Part shown: piece after piece, positions 44,722-54,618 of the stretch
How the letters are laid out: every line of letters starts with the position of its first letter
Numbering within the stretch: position 1 is the first letter of the stretch
Assembly: GCA_022059125.1 (NCBI GenBank)
Contig: JAEUWY010000001.1
Span: 3,596,001 to 3,660,000 of the forward strand
DNA: 64,000 nucleotides
DNA from: Corynespora cassiicola
Taxonomy: Eukaryota > Ascomycota > Dothideomycetes > Pleosporales > Corynesporascaceae
Direction of reading: 5' to 3'
Notes under the pieces: model-generated
The model's database searches: none
Told to the model about the DNA's origin: nothing
The model's input: only the letters and a program-made list of their open reading frames with translations
Program-made: the position numbers and the translations under genes

Positions 44722-46996
44722 GCTACGAGGTGAGAGGTGATGCTGTTCGGTCGGGGAAGGGCGGGTCCATACGATCTCCAGTAGTCGTCAGCTGGTGCCG
44801 CAATCGAGATTTTGAGAGCACGGGCGGAATGCCTTGTTATAGCGGTGCGTGCGCATTGTGTGGGCGTTGTGAGAAAACAAGGCCTTGCGGAGGCGGCGGT
44901 CGGGTGTTGTTTAAGTCTAACGACCACAGCCGAGCCCACGCATTCGGATGACGCCCGCCACAGAAAAGAAAACACTTGCATGAAAGTTTACACATTCAGT
45001 TTCTAAACGTAACAGCTTATAGATGTGGCGTTTAAATAGGCCATGTTTCGCAAAATCGGTCGTACTTTGCTCACGCTTGGGGAACGCATCCAGGGGGCAT
45101 GGTCTTCCGACACGCCGCAATGCGCCCTCTGTACAGAATTGCTCCCACATACTTCTGCTCTCCTATTTTGATCGCCCCCGAGCCTTCTATTTGCGTATAC
45201 GAAATGCAAAGGAATTGTTGCAGAAGCGCGCATTGAAACGCCAGAGGCTTGCCGAGCCCGAATTGCGAACAGAATCCATAATTGACGACTTCGAGAAAAT
45301 TATGGATAACTCTTCTATGTCTCTATTCCGATCATATGAAGATTCCAGAGGCTGAACAGTCTTGGGTCTACAGCGACATGGGCTTTGGTGATGGCGAGAC
45401 GTCGGTTCAATCTAATACCACTTTCGATTTTTCCCTCTTGGGAAAATCTTGGTCTGGCGGAGCCTAGCAGCCCTGTATTTTATGACGGTTCGCTATACAA
45501 ATCTGTAGTTATGCTGATCTATGCAAACACGTGCGAAGAACTTTGTCGCGAAAAGTTATTTTTGAAACTTGACAAGACCCTAGAAAACAAGCAACATGCA
45601 GACCCCTACGACGACTCATCTGTCCCGCCAAAAGAACGATCTCGTTTCAGTAGTATCACAATTCTAGTTTCATTGGGCGAATGCGGGCGTTCGCATCCAA
45701 TACAGCTGAAGTGGACATAAGCTTTTGCATGTCAGCTTGGGTTACCCATGCATGCTTCTGCTTACTACAGCTCAGCCTACCAGGGTTCGGCACGAAAAGC
45801 GACTTTACAAAAGTATTGGTGAGTTAGCTTCCGCTTTTTTCCACGGTAAAGCCAAAATTATCGCTGTGTTGGCACTCGCACTAGCTGTCCTTCACGTGCA
45901 GTTTTTAACTTCCGACGTGGACTGGAAGTATGACGAGGCCCGTTGAACCTCCGCTGTTCCGAGCATCCGAGCCATCGTTTCGATCACTATCTTTGATATG
46001 ACTTGTCATTTGAACATCAAACCAAATATGAACATCTATTTCAAGCTCACCGTCGCGGTCGAGCGCTGAGATATTGCCGGCAGTGTGACGCAATCTTCGT
46101 TAGAAACGACCGGATCGCCTTACCGAGGGCGACTGGATCAGTGACAGCTCGCCACGTTCAAACTGGCACACAGGAGATGCAGATACGTTCTTTAATCCGT
46201 GAAAGTGACGTTCTGATTAATTTCCGAAAAACCATCACTCGTTCGGACTATTATCTGCCTGCGCCAATAATCGTGATTCAAAACAACTTGGTCTTGCGTA
46301 ACGCGCGTTTCAGGAACACCCTATAAATGTATGCCAGCATGAAGTCAATGACGCAGTAGTTGCATTCTAGTGTATATCCTCGCATATCTACTTGCAACTC
46401 ACAGTGTTACTGCGCATGATTTCAAAGAAGAGACTTATATGACCCGTGCTCTGGTCTCCGTTAAAGCTGAGTCTGCATACGGCACCCCCGGATCAAAAGT
46501 CATGAAAGGTCATCGAGGGAAAATATTAAATTTAGTCGTATCGGCATACAAGGTAAGAAAACTTCCCGGCACTCAGTACGATGGACGAAACTGAGGATGA
46601 AAAAAAAGTATTTGCTTTTCCAAAGGATTAACAGAGCTCGGCACAGAAAGCCACCAATAGAAGAGGGCGGTTAGATGGAGATGTCTTCTCTCATGCTAAA
46701 TGTTTATCCTGTCTTGCTGGCTGAATCATCATGTATAACCACTTTTCTTCCAAGCCTGACGTCGAAGTTGGTGACATCGGGGCGGCACTGGGTCACATGT
46801 ATCACACATCACTTTGCACACTTCACAATGTGAACAAGTGATTTTTCATGTATGATTTCATTTCTACTTCCTTAAATATCATCTATACCAAATCCTCAAT
46901 GGTTTCTTGAACCCACAATAGCTGGATGGACGTGGTAGCTAAAGCCTAGCATCGGAAGGCCTGACAGTTGTTCACCGAAGGTCCAAATGTTTCCAA
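44722..46996. other. 2.3 kb AT-richer gap without assignable gene
   Basis: Several + strand frames of 60-110 codons (for example 45023-45355, 45385-45720, 46003-46326) are open, but I see no domain, credible splice chain or start context. They may be decayed coding or chance. Confidence 0.4.
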
Positions 46997-48145
46997 CTAC
47001 TCCTTCTTTCCAAAGCCCAACTTCTCCTTGAAGGTCCCTGTCGTGGATCCTTGGCTCTCCTCACTGTCAGAGTCCGACGACTTTCCCCGGCGGCCTATGC
47101 TTCTGAAACTAAGACGCCGAGACCCAGTGACAGAAGATTTGCGACGCAACCTCGTCCGCTGAGAACTGGGCAACTGAGGATTGGAGAACAAACTGGCGTT
47201 CTTGGGCATCGAGGGTTGTTTCTTGGAATCCGAGGACTTTAGAAGCGACGCGAAGATTGAGGGGCGCCTCTTGGACTTGGAGCTCTCAGGGTCATGTTTG
47301 GTTGCGGTCGTGCCCCAACTGAACTTACTGCGCAGCGGATGTTGCTGCGGGTCGGGATAAGCCGAATTGAGGAAGAGATGCGTCTGTTCTGCCGCGTGTT
47401 TCTGCTCGCTGACACCGTGGAAAGTTTGATTCTGGTTATTTCTTGAGGGTGCAGATGAGCGCCCAACAGACCTGCCACTATCCATTGAAGTGGCGCGCTC
47501 AGGCCCACAACCTTCGAGGGTGCGGCGGCGGCGACCTTCGAAAGGCGACAACGAGGGACGTTTTCCATAATCACTAACATAACTGGCCATATTATGTACC
47601 TCCTTAGCATTCTGAAAGAGCGGCTGGTGCACTCCTTGAGCCGGGTGGTTCTCCCAGAATGATTGGGTGTATGCCGTGCCCAGGTGATCATCCTCGCGAT
47701 CATCCTTGTTCCAGCGCCTGTGAAACCCGCCAATGTGTCTCTGAGGAATTGGCCCCGTGGTATTGGGCTTATATTCTGCAATTTCCCTGGGAAACTCAGA
47801 GGTATCATGAAGCGCGAGACGCGTAGCCCAGCGGACGGCAGCACGCTTTGCCTCTTGCTCCTTGGTCAACTCATACTTTTTAGTGCACCGCTTGTGATAC
47901 TCGTGGGGATCGTGAGGATCAAAGGCCGGCGTAGTGGGAGTGGTTGTGTTCGTATTGACTGTATCAGAATGTGAGTGGTTGGTCAACTGCGAGGCACGCT
48001 TTTTGTAGGCCTTCTCGATCTCCTGCCTACCCTTTAGAGCACGGAACTGCTCCGCTGGAAGCCCCGGTGAAGACATTGGCGAAACCATGATGCTCCCAAA
48101 GTTTGAAGAAACATTTGATGAGTTCGGAGACGAGAATAGAGACAT
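46997..48145 (-). CDS. hypothetical Ser/Arg-rich protein
   Basis: A single exon encodes 382 residues. The start MSLFSSPNSS leads into a region (~90-205) with apparent secondary structure: KKYELTKEQEAKRAAVRWATRLALHD, IPQRHIGGFHRRWNKDD and TAYTQSFWENHP. The C-terminal ~170 residues are Ser/Lys/Arg-rich, with SRRLSFRSIGRRGKSSDSDS and a tail KEKLGFGKKE, features common in phosphoregulated disordered proteins. No family is recognised. The AT-rich spacer on both sides and its place between two other orphans suggest a lineage-restricted locus. Confidence 0.65.
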   Translation of the reverse strand: MSLFSSPNSSNVSSNFGSIMVSPMSSPGLPAEQFRALKGRQEIEKAYKKRASQLTNHSHSDTVNTNTTTPTTPAFDPHDPHEYHKRCTKKYELTKEQEAKRAAVRWATRLALHDTSEFPREIAEYKPNTTGPIPQRHIGGFHRRWNKDDREDDHLGTAYTQSFWENHPAQGVHQPLFQNAKEVHNMASYVSDYGKRPSLSPFEGRRRRTLEGCGPERATSMDSGRSVGRSSAPSRNNQNQTFHGVSEQKHAAEQTHLFLNSAYPDPQQHPLRSKFSWGTTATKHDPESSKSKRRPSIFASLLKSSDSKKQPSMPKNASLFSNPQLPSSQRTRLRRKSSVTGSRRLSFRSIGRRGKSSDSDSEESQGSTTGTFKEKLGFGKKE

Positions 48146-48726
48146 TGCGTACCTTGTTTGTTGTTGTTCTGTAAAGTTTTCGTCAAATTAGTGGTAAAAG
48201 CGACGGTAGTGAAAGCAAAAACCTGCGTGATAGCACCACGAGATATTTGCTACCATTAGAACTATATAAATTCCTGCTCATACGGTGCACTGAATACAGA
48301 CGTAGTTGTTAGTTTACAATCCAAACAGCTGTCTGATACTGAAGCAATGGGGCTGGACTTACTACTCGTAACACAATCTACTGAGGATTGAAAATGGCTA
48401 AAAAATCTTATTTACAATGATACCTTTAGCATAATGGGTTTGTCTTCATTGACTGGATATTTGGGGCATTCTGGCAAGATATAAATTATAGTAACGGCGA
48501 AAGAAAATCACTCAGCAAGTAGGATGTTGTAAAGACCGACACATGCATCTTAAAATTCCGTGCTATAAAGAATGCTCGTCGATTGAAATGGGCATGTGGT
48601 GAAACTAGAATTATTTATATTGCTTGCAATTAAGTCTAGAAGCTCCTTCATCCTTGCCCAGAAAACACCCTTGATGTAATACTATGACCTGCCAGTATCG
48701 CTCTTGTGGCAAAGCATCAAGCCATC
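48146..48726. other. AT-rich spacer
   Basis: Nothing gene-like is seen. It is upstream of the Ser/Arg-rich gene and downstream of the repeat-bearing orphan, both on the minus strand. Confidence 0.5.
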
Positions 48727-49578
48727 TCACGGTATTACCTTCCTGAAGTTTTCAACGATTGTTATCTTTCCAGGATGGATTATTTTTCTCCTTTTCACCT
48801 CCCGCCTGTCCTCTACCTCAGTAGGATCCGTATATATAAGCTCTGCAGTCTCCGGGATATATTTCCATTCTTTATTCTCGATTTCCGCCTCGGTAGAATT
48901 GTTGTATATAAACTCTGCAGTCTCCGGAATATAGGGCCATTCTTCATCCTTGATTTCCGGCAAATCCAAATTTGATTCTTTCAGATCATAATCAATCTTT
49001 TCGGCCTTAATCTTTTTTTGTGTTGTCCTTTCTTGTGGCGTACTTTCTCGTATACTACTTTCTTGTGTCTTAATTTCTTGTGTCCTACTTTCGGCCGTGT
49101 AAATGGCTTTGGTACTAGAACTTAGTTCGGGTTGATAATACTGAAAGTTAGAGTCTGTGGAGCTGGGTCGCGAAGCACCCGTATAGAGACGCTCGGAATA
49201 TGGCTGGAGAAGAAGAAATTCAGTCATGCTGGTAACAGCAGTCGTGGCGCGGCTTAGGCTCGACCGTCTGTCTATCTCATCTGCGACACTCGGTTGAGTG
49301 GTTCTCTTGTCGCCTTTTCTAGAACATCTGTGGAATGGATGCGATGCCTTGGATATGAAAGGTAGTTTGAACATGAAGCCCCCGATAGAGTGGATGAACG
49401 ACTTTACGCGGTGGAAATTGTAGCGTGAATTCGAATGCTGTGATGTTTCTGGCATGCTTTTGGGCTCCAAATTGGAACTTTTTGTCCTAAAAGTGTGTTT
49501 TCTACCTGTTATAGTCATTTCAAGTTCATCTGATGCGATGACCAAGGGTTTATGGTGAATGAAGACAAGGATGCACAT
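48727..49578 (-). CDS. orphan protein with duplicated 24-residue unit
   Basis: From the first ATG (49578) the frame gives 283 residues; the frame is open further upstream (to 49632) without an ATG, and another minus frame starting at 49783 begins with a strongly hydrophobic segment, so a spliced upstream exon encoding a signal or membrane segment is possible. The C-terminal part contains two adjacent copies of a 24-residue unit (EWPYIPETAEFIY and EWKYIPETAELIY cores), encoded by two 72 nt DNA copies near 48815-48960. Before it, a run of TQE/SIRES/PQERT-like elements forms a second, weaker repeat. No family is recognised. Confidence 0.5.
   Translation of the reverse strand: MCILVFIHHKPLVIASDELEMTITGRKHTFRTKSSNLEPKSMPETSQHSNSRYNFHRVKSFIHSIGGFMFKLPFISKASHPFHRCSRKGDKRTTQPSVADEIDRRSSLSRATTAVTSMTEFLLLQPYSERLYTGASRPSSTDSNFQYYQPELSSSTKAIYTAESRTQEIKTQESSIRESTPQERTTQKKIKAEKIDYDLKESNLDLPEIKDEEWPYIPETAEFIYNNSTEAEIENKEWKYIPETAELIYTDPTEVEDRREVKRRKIIHPGKITIVENFRKVIP
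48815..48960 (-). repeat. 72 nt tandem duplication inside the orphan gene
   Basis: The element CTCTGCAGTCTCCGG recurs at 48841 and 48913, exactly 72 nt apart, with similar flanks, giving two 24-residue protein units. Confidence 0.75.
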
Positions 49579-51092
49579 TGGAAATAACACGGTTAAAGAC
49601 TGTTTGTGAGCTGTATGGGAGGAAAGGTTCAATTATTGTAAGCTCGTGAAGTGGCGCTGAGGGAACAAAGACGTTGCGGCGCAGACAAAGATAACTTTTC
49701 GCGGGTAGATAGAGTGAAATGTTCAGTATTGCAGAGCAAATAAAGAAACTGGATAACCAAAGGGATAGGGCGAACAACGGCATTGTTGTATCGACATTGA
49801 TTGGGAATTAGTCATTAATGGAATAAACTCGAAGATTTTCAGAGTTTCATGTATCTTGCTACTGCTGGAGTACTTAAGGCCGATTTTACAATAGATAAGG
49901 ACACAAAGGAAGCCGCAGGATACTCACTTACCCCAAAAAAATTTCGCTGGATCGTTCTGATATCTCGTACCGGAAGAAACACCTCAAAAAACTATTTGCA
50001 TAATGCAGTGCGGGCAAGCTGCCCAAAAGCTAGTGACTCGAGATCACAGTCTGCTACCACTTTTGCTTTCCACTCTCACTCGTTTTGTAATAAAAGAATC
50101 CACACATCAGCCATTAACTTACGCCCCATTAATCACATGCCTTTATTTATTAGCCTATACATAGTGCGTAGTTTATTCCATAATCACTAAATCTTATAAT
50201 TTGAAATAGTCTATAAGCGGCTTGGTCAGGATTTAACGGACTGTACCTTCACTAAAAGGCTGGGAATTTAAATCTTACCATGGTCATTATAAAACTAAAG
50301 AGAAAATTCAACCAGGTAAGGAAGTGGGCAATAGTCCGATAGCCTGATTTTTTTGCTGGACTGGAGGAATGGCACACTCTGACATTGTTAGTATAACGTC
50401 TGTCCCAGGGTAACGGGCGCTACCAACTTTTCTAGATTATTTTTATTGGCTGCAGAGCTACAGATAGGCCGATCAGGATACAGAACGCCTTTTTGTGAAC
50501 CATGTTTTGTTTTCTCTGGCTGTGGCGTGCTTCCTCCCTTGAGAGAGCAATACAGGAGAATCTCAATAACACAGAAAGATAGGCATCACTAGGCGTTTGA
50601 TCGCGCATTCCAGCATTGCAACAACAATGTTTGTAATACACATAGCTGTAGTCTTATTATAGCATTGTGTGCAATTCAGATGTTCAGTATCCAAACATAG
50701 TGCTATCAGTTGTACCCTGCTCGCAGCATCCTCTGAGCAAGATCGCTCTGAACCCACCAACAGTGCAGCACGCTAAATTCGTTCCAGGTACGATTGCCAA
50801 ACACCGACAGGCATTTGGGGCCCAAAATTGAGCGTGTAAGCAGGTTGCATTAGCTTGCTTAGCCTTTGGTCCCACATTTTCACCGATCCTAAGCCTCCGA
50901 AAAGGTTTGTAGACTACGGGGATAACGGAGCTACGCAACAATATCCTCATCACTCTCAACGTCATGTTAACCCCGGCAAAAACCGAGGTTAGAAAAACTT
51001 ATTTAAACTACACCTTTAGGAACGCAGGACATTGTCGTTCCGCTTGTTTCCAATTCCACGACGACGATTCAAACACCCAACTAACAATCAAG
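49579..51092. other. AT-rich gene-free region
   Basis: No gene is supported apart from the possible hydrophobic upstream exon (49783-49580) of the preceding orphan. It ends at the promoter of the aldo/keto reductase. Confidence 0.45.
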
Positions 51093-52247
51093 ATGACAAA
51101 AGAATTCACTTTCCAGGACATCAAAGTTCCATCGCCTGGCTTTGGCGCCATGGGCCTCAGTTTCGGTCTTGGAAGCGACTTGAGCCTTGAACAAGCCGAG
51201 CCAGTCCTGCTGAAAGCAATTGAGCTCGGCTGCACATTCTGGGACACGGCGGTGGTGTACCAAGCCGGTGTGAACGAGAAGCTGCTCGGCGACTTCATCC
51301 GCAAGCACAACGTCCGCGACAAGGTTTTCAGTGCGACTACATGACCCCACGCTGGTATGAGATGACTGTTGCTAACGACTGTACATAGTCGCGTCCAAGT
51401 GCGGGGTTAGATGCTTCAATGGCGAGTCGGGCGTCACCAACTCTGCCAGCCACATCAAGGAGTACATTGAAGGCACGATTTCGCGCCTCGGATTCACGCC
51501 CGACCTCTACTACCTACATCGCATCGATCCAAAGACTCCCCTCGAAGAATCCATCGGCGCGCTCGACGAGATTCGAAAAGCGGGGAAGACGAAGTACATT
51601 GGGGTTTCCGAATGCTCGGCGGCGACACTACGGAAGGCTAACGCAAGTAAGTTAGAGCCGTAGGATTGTGTAAAAAAGTGGGACACTGATGCCTCTGCAG
51701 TTGCGAAGATTGATGCCGTGCAGGCAGAATACTCGGCATTTGAGACTGTGCACGAGACTGACGGGCTGATTGAAGCGGCCAGGGAATTGGGAGTGGCTTA
51801 TGTTGCCTACAGCCCATTGGGCCATGGCTGGCTCGTCGACAACTTCGACTACCAGACTCCCGACGACTTTGCACCGAACGATTTCCGACGAACGTGTAGG
51901 TTTGCAACCGGACCTCCTTCTGTTGTACGAGTCCGCTGACAGATCCAAAAGCTCCAAAGTTTCAGGGTGAGAACTTTTACAAGAACAAATCCATCGTTGA
52001 GGAGATCAAGAAACTGGCGAAGAAGAAGGGCTGCACGACCCCGCAGATTGCGCTGGCATGGGTGGCGGCTCAGGGCATGATTGCGATCCCAGGTACAACG
52101 AAGCCGACGCGTCTCGAAGAGAATTGGGCATCAAGAGATGTGGTCTTGACAGAGGAGGAGAAGCAGGAAATGCGAAAGATTGTGGATGCGGCCAAGCCGG
52201 CCGGAAACAGGTATGGGGAGGCGCACCAGGCTCATGTTGGTCACTAG
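51093..52247 (+). CDS. aldo/keto reductase (AKR13/YakC-like)
   Basis: Exons 51093-51330, 51389-51646, 51701-51895 and 51943-52247 encode 331 residues with consistent phases (donors GTGCGA, GTAAGT, GTAGGT). The AKR catalytic tetrad is visible: Asp51 and Tyr56 in [11 protein letters not shown], Lys83 in IASKCG, and His123 in YYLHRID. Later segments [31 protein letters not shown] and [13 protein letters not shown] match the NADPH-binding (beta/alpha)8 barrel of this family. It reduces aldehydes or ketones; the physiological substrate is unknown. Introns are short (47-58 nt). It is the only clearly recognised enzyme gene in the AT-richer 42-53 kb block. Confidence 0.93.
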
Positions 52248-53152
52248 ATGTATCAATTCATTGTAGACGGGATGATAAGCCGTTGGACTGCGTTTTGGTA
52301 ACCTATAGCACAGTTCCTACAAATCATTGAACAAAAATTTATCAGCATTAGCATATCGCTTACAAATTTTATACATTTTCATCGTTCAGAGAACAAGTGA
52401 CTGCTTTTATGACAACTTGCAACATAAAAATTTATGGGAAACTTTCTAGCAAGCTTGGAAGGTCAAAACTAAATCAGTAAGCTAAAGAGTTTGGAGAAAA
52501 GGTAAAACTCCTTCCGTTGCCCAAAAATACCGAGAAAGTACCTTCTCTATCGTGGCATCACCAATCTCAGCTCCGTCAGCTGCACTTCAAAGTTCCCTGA
52601 TGCCGACGCCATATGTGTGGCTCCCAATTCTAGTATGCACTGAAGTAGACGAGGATGATGATGGCGGTGGTGTGAGAGGTTGAGTTTCTGGTGAGGGCAT
52701 TCTTTCTCCCTTCTGATTTGAATAATGAATGGGCTTGGGGAGATGGCAGGATGTTACTTGGTGGGGATGTGGAAGTTTAGGGCAGGGCTACATATGTGAT
52801 GATGTAATATGCAAGTACTGATGACTGGGGGGATTTGATGCGGGATTAGAAAGCCAGGTACACTGGAGAATGGCTGATGGTGGCCTAGCACAAAAATAGG
52901 ATTACGGCGGGACAGTCGATATTGCGAGTGAGGTCGAGATTGTGTTTTTACAAATGCTATTTTTTAATTCAATCGTGCTTTAGTCTTAACAGGATGGCCA
53001 CACAAAATGAAAAACTTTGTGACTTGACATGTTCACTCAAGTTTTGGAGGAGGACTAGACACTTTATTTCATCGACAAGTAATTGAATTCTTAGGTACGG
53101 GCATACTATATGAACGTCTATATTTCTAAAATTGACACTGACAATCCATTAC
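52248..53152. other. AT-rich spacer
   Basis: No gene is called. On the minus strand a 36-codon frame (52698-52588, opening MPSPETQPL) and an overlapping short frame ending LVMPR are seen, but neither is convincing. Confidence 0.4.
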
Positions 53153-53911
53153 CTAGCCACGCGCCTGTCGCGCCGCCCGGCGAGCCGCCAGCTCCGCAAC
53201 CGAAACCCTCATCCTCGCCGCCTCCTCCCAGAACCTCTCAAGCGCCTCAGGTCCCAATCCAGACGCAAAATCCAAATCTCTCTGACTGCTTGTGAACTCA
53301 AAGGTCACCGAAATAGATTCCGCATCTGTATCTGCATGCTTCTCTGCCTCTTCTTCTTCTTCTTCCTCCTCCTCCTCCTCCTCCTCCTCCTCCTCCTCCT
53401 CATCATCAACATGCCCCAAAACCCCCTCCACCGACCCCCTCCTCTCCAACACAAACCCCTGCATCCTCCTCACCCTCGGCTCCCCCCACCCCCGGCGCTG
53501 CTCCACAACCACAGCATCCTCCCGCCTAGCACCCACCTCCCTGCCCCTAGGAACATGCTCATGCTTGAGCCCCCAGAGGACATCGCCCAGGTCGTCGCCT
53601 GTGCACATGTCACCCGCAGGGCACGCGCAGGGCTGGTAGCGCGCCGAGTACTCGAAGAGGCGGCCGTCGCCCGTGCGGCGGAGGATGGGGTGGTGTTCTT
53701 GTGCGGAGGAAGAGGGAGAGGAGAAGGGGTCGAGGGGTTGGCCGTTGAGGCGGCGGAGGGAGGCGGGGATGCGGGGGAAGGGGGCGGTTTTTGGGTCGGG
53801 CTTGGGTTTCTTGGGTTTGAGCGTGGGCGGGGGGCGAGGGGAGGAGGGCTTGCTTATGATGATGGCTGGGGGTGGGGGGTTGTGGGTGTTTTTCTTGTTC
53901 TTTCTGGGCAT
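53153..53911 (-). CDS. hypothetical acidic-repeat protein
   Basis: A single exon encodes 252 residues. The N-terminus is Lys/Pro-rich (MPRKNKKNTHNPPPP). A central part has three cysteines (CACPAGDMC) in a short loop and a W-G-L motif. An uninterrupted glutamate tract of about 22 residues, encoded by a CTC/CTT triplet repeat (+ strand 53350-53402), separates it from a C-terminal helical part (GPEALERFWEEAARMRVSVAE). I recognise no family. The + strand is also open across this region, but its translation mirrors the repeat and has no start context. Confidence 0.6.
   Translation of the reverse strand: MPRKNKKNTHNPPPPAIIISKPSSPRPPPTLKPKKPKPDPKTAPFPRIPASLRRLNGQPLDPFSSPSSSAQEHHPILRRTGDGRLFEYSARYQPCACPAGDMCTGDDLGDVLWGLKHEHVPRGREVGARREDAVVVEQRRGWGEPRVRRMQGFVLERRGSVEGVLGHVDDEEEEEEEEEEEEEEEEEEAEKHADTDAESISVTFEFTSSQRDLDFASGLGPEALERFWEEAARMRVSVAELAARRAARQARG
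53350..53402. repeat. CTT/CTC triplet microsatellite coding for poly-Glu
   Basis: TCTTCTTCTTCTTCCTCCTCC-type repeat. Read on the minus strand it encodes the glutamate run of the hypothetical protein, and it is a likely site of length polymorphism. Confidence 0.8.
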
Positions 53912-54618
53912 GGTGGAGGGAATCTCGGATGACTGTGGTTAGTGGGATCTTGGGTGGATAGGGAGGGCTCTGGTGGATGTAATATAGACGCGGATTAGTC
54001 GTCATTGTGGGGAAACAAAATGTGAGACTGAGCATGCGCTTGTGTTGTGTGATAAAGCCGTAGGGATGAGTGTCAAACAACAAAGTGCTAATGGTCCCAA
54101 GGTGCGGAGCGACATATCTCAGTCGTAGCTTGACGGCTGAAACAGTAAATGACATGGAAAACTGGGACTCAAACAACATCCATCGTGCGCGGGTTGAAAT
54201 CTGTGACTACTTGCGCTGTCCTCGAGTCCATACTCGCGCAACAAGGCAATCAAAGAAGTTGTTTGCGACTTGACGTGTAGTCGTCCTCGACGGACTAAAA
54301 TTATTCCGGGTATGCCCTGGTTCATGGCACATCAATAGGCGATCATGAGCTTAGCAGCTTAGCGGAACCAAACCTCTGGAACTGAATACGAAATTTTTTT
54401 GAAGAGAGAGAAAACTCGTTCTATTCCAACGCTATGCAGCACAGCAGCCATGCAGCACAATGGCATACGGACATCTAAGTCCGTGACATGAAAATCTACC
54501 ACAAAACGCCGCCTTTTTTAGCCCACATATGATAAAGTGTCTTGCTGGACGCGCTTGGCATCCGTGGCACCAGTCCTTTCGCATGGTAACATATTAGAGA
54601 AATGTATACAAATTGGTC
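53912..54618. other. intergenic region
   Basis: Promoter side of the acidic-repeat gene and 3' flank of the Utp12-domain gene. No gene is seen. Confidence 0.5.

Noticed and set aside
46003..46326. 107-codon frame and neighbours in the 44.7-47 kb gap
   Set aside because: No domain, no promoter or splice logic; could be decayed coding but not supportable.
53132..53932. Long + strand open frame opposite the acidic-repeat gene
   Set aside because: It is the mirror of a CTC/GAG microsatellite and GC-rich coding strand; the start is not an ATG and no motif is seen. The minus frame has an ATG and coding-like organisation.
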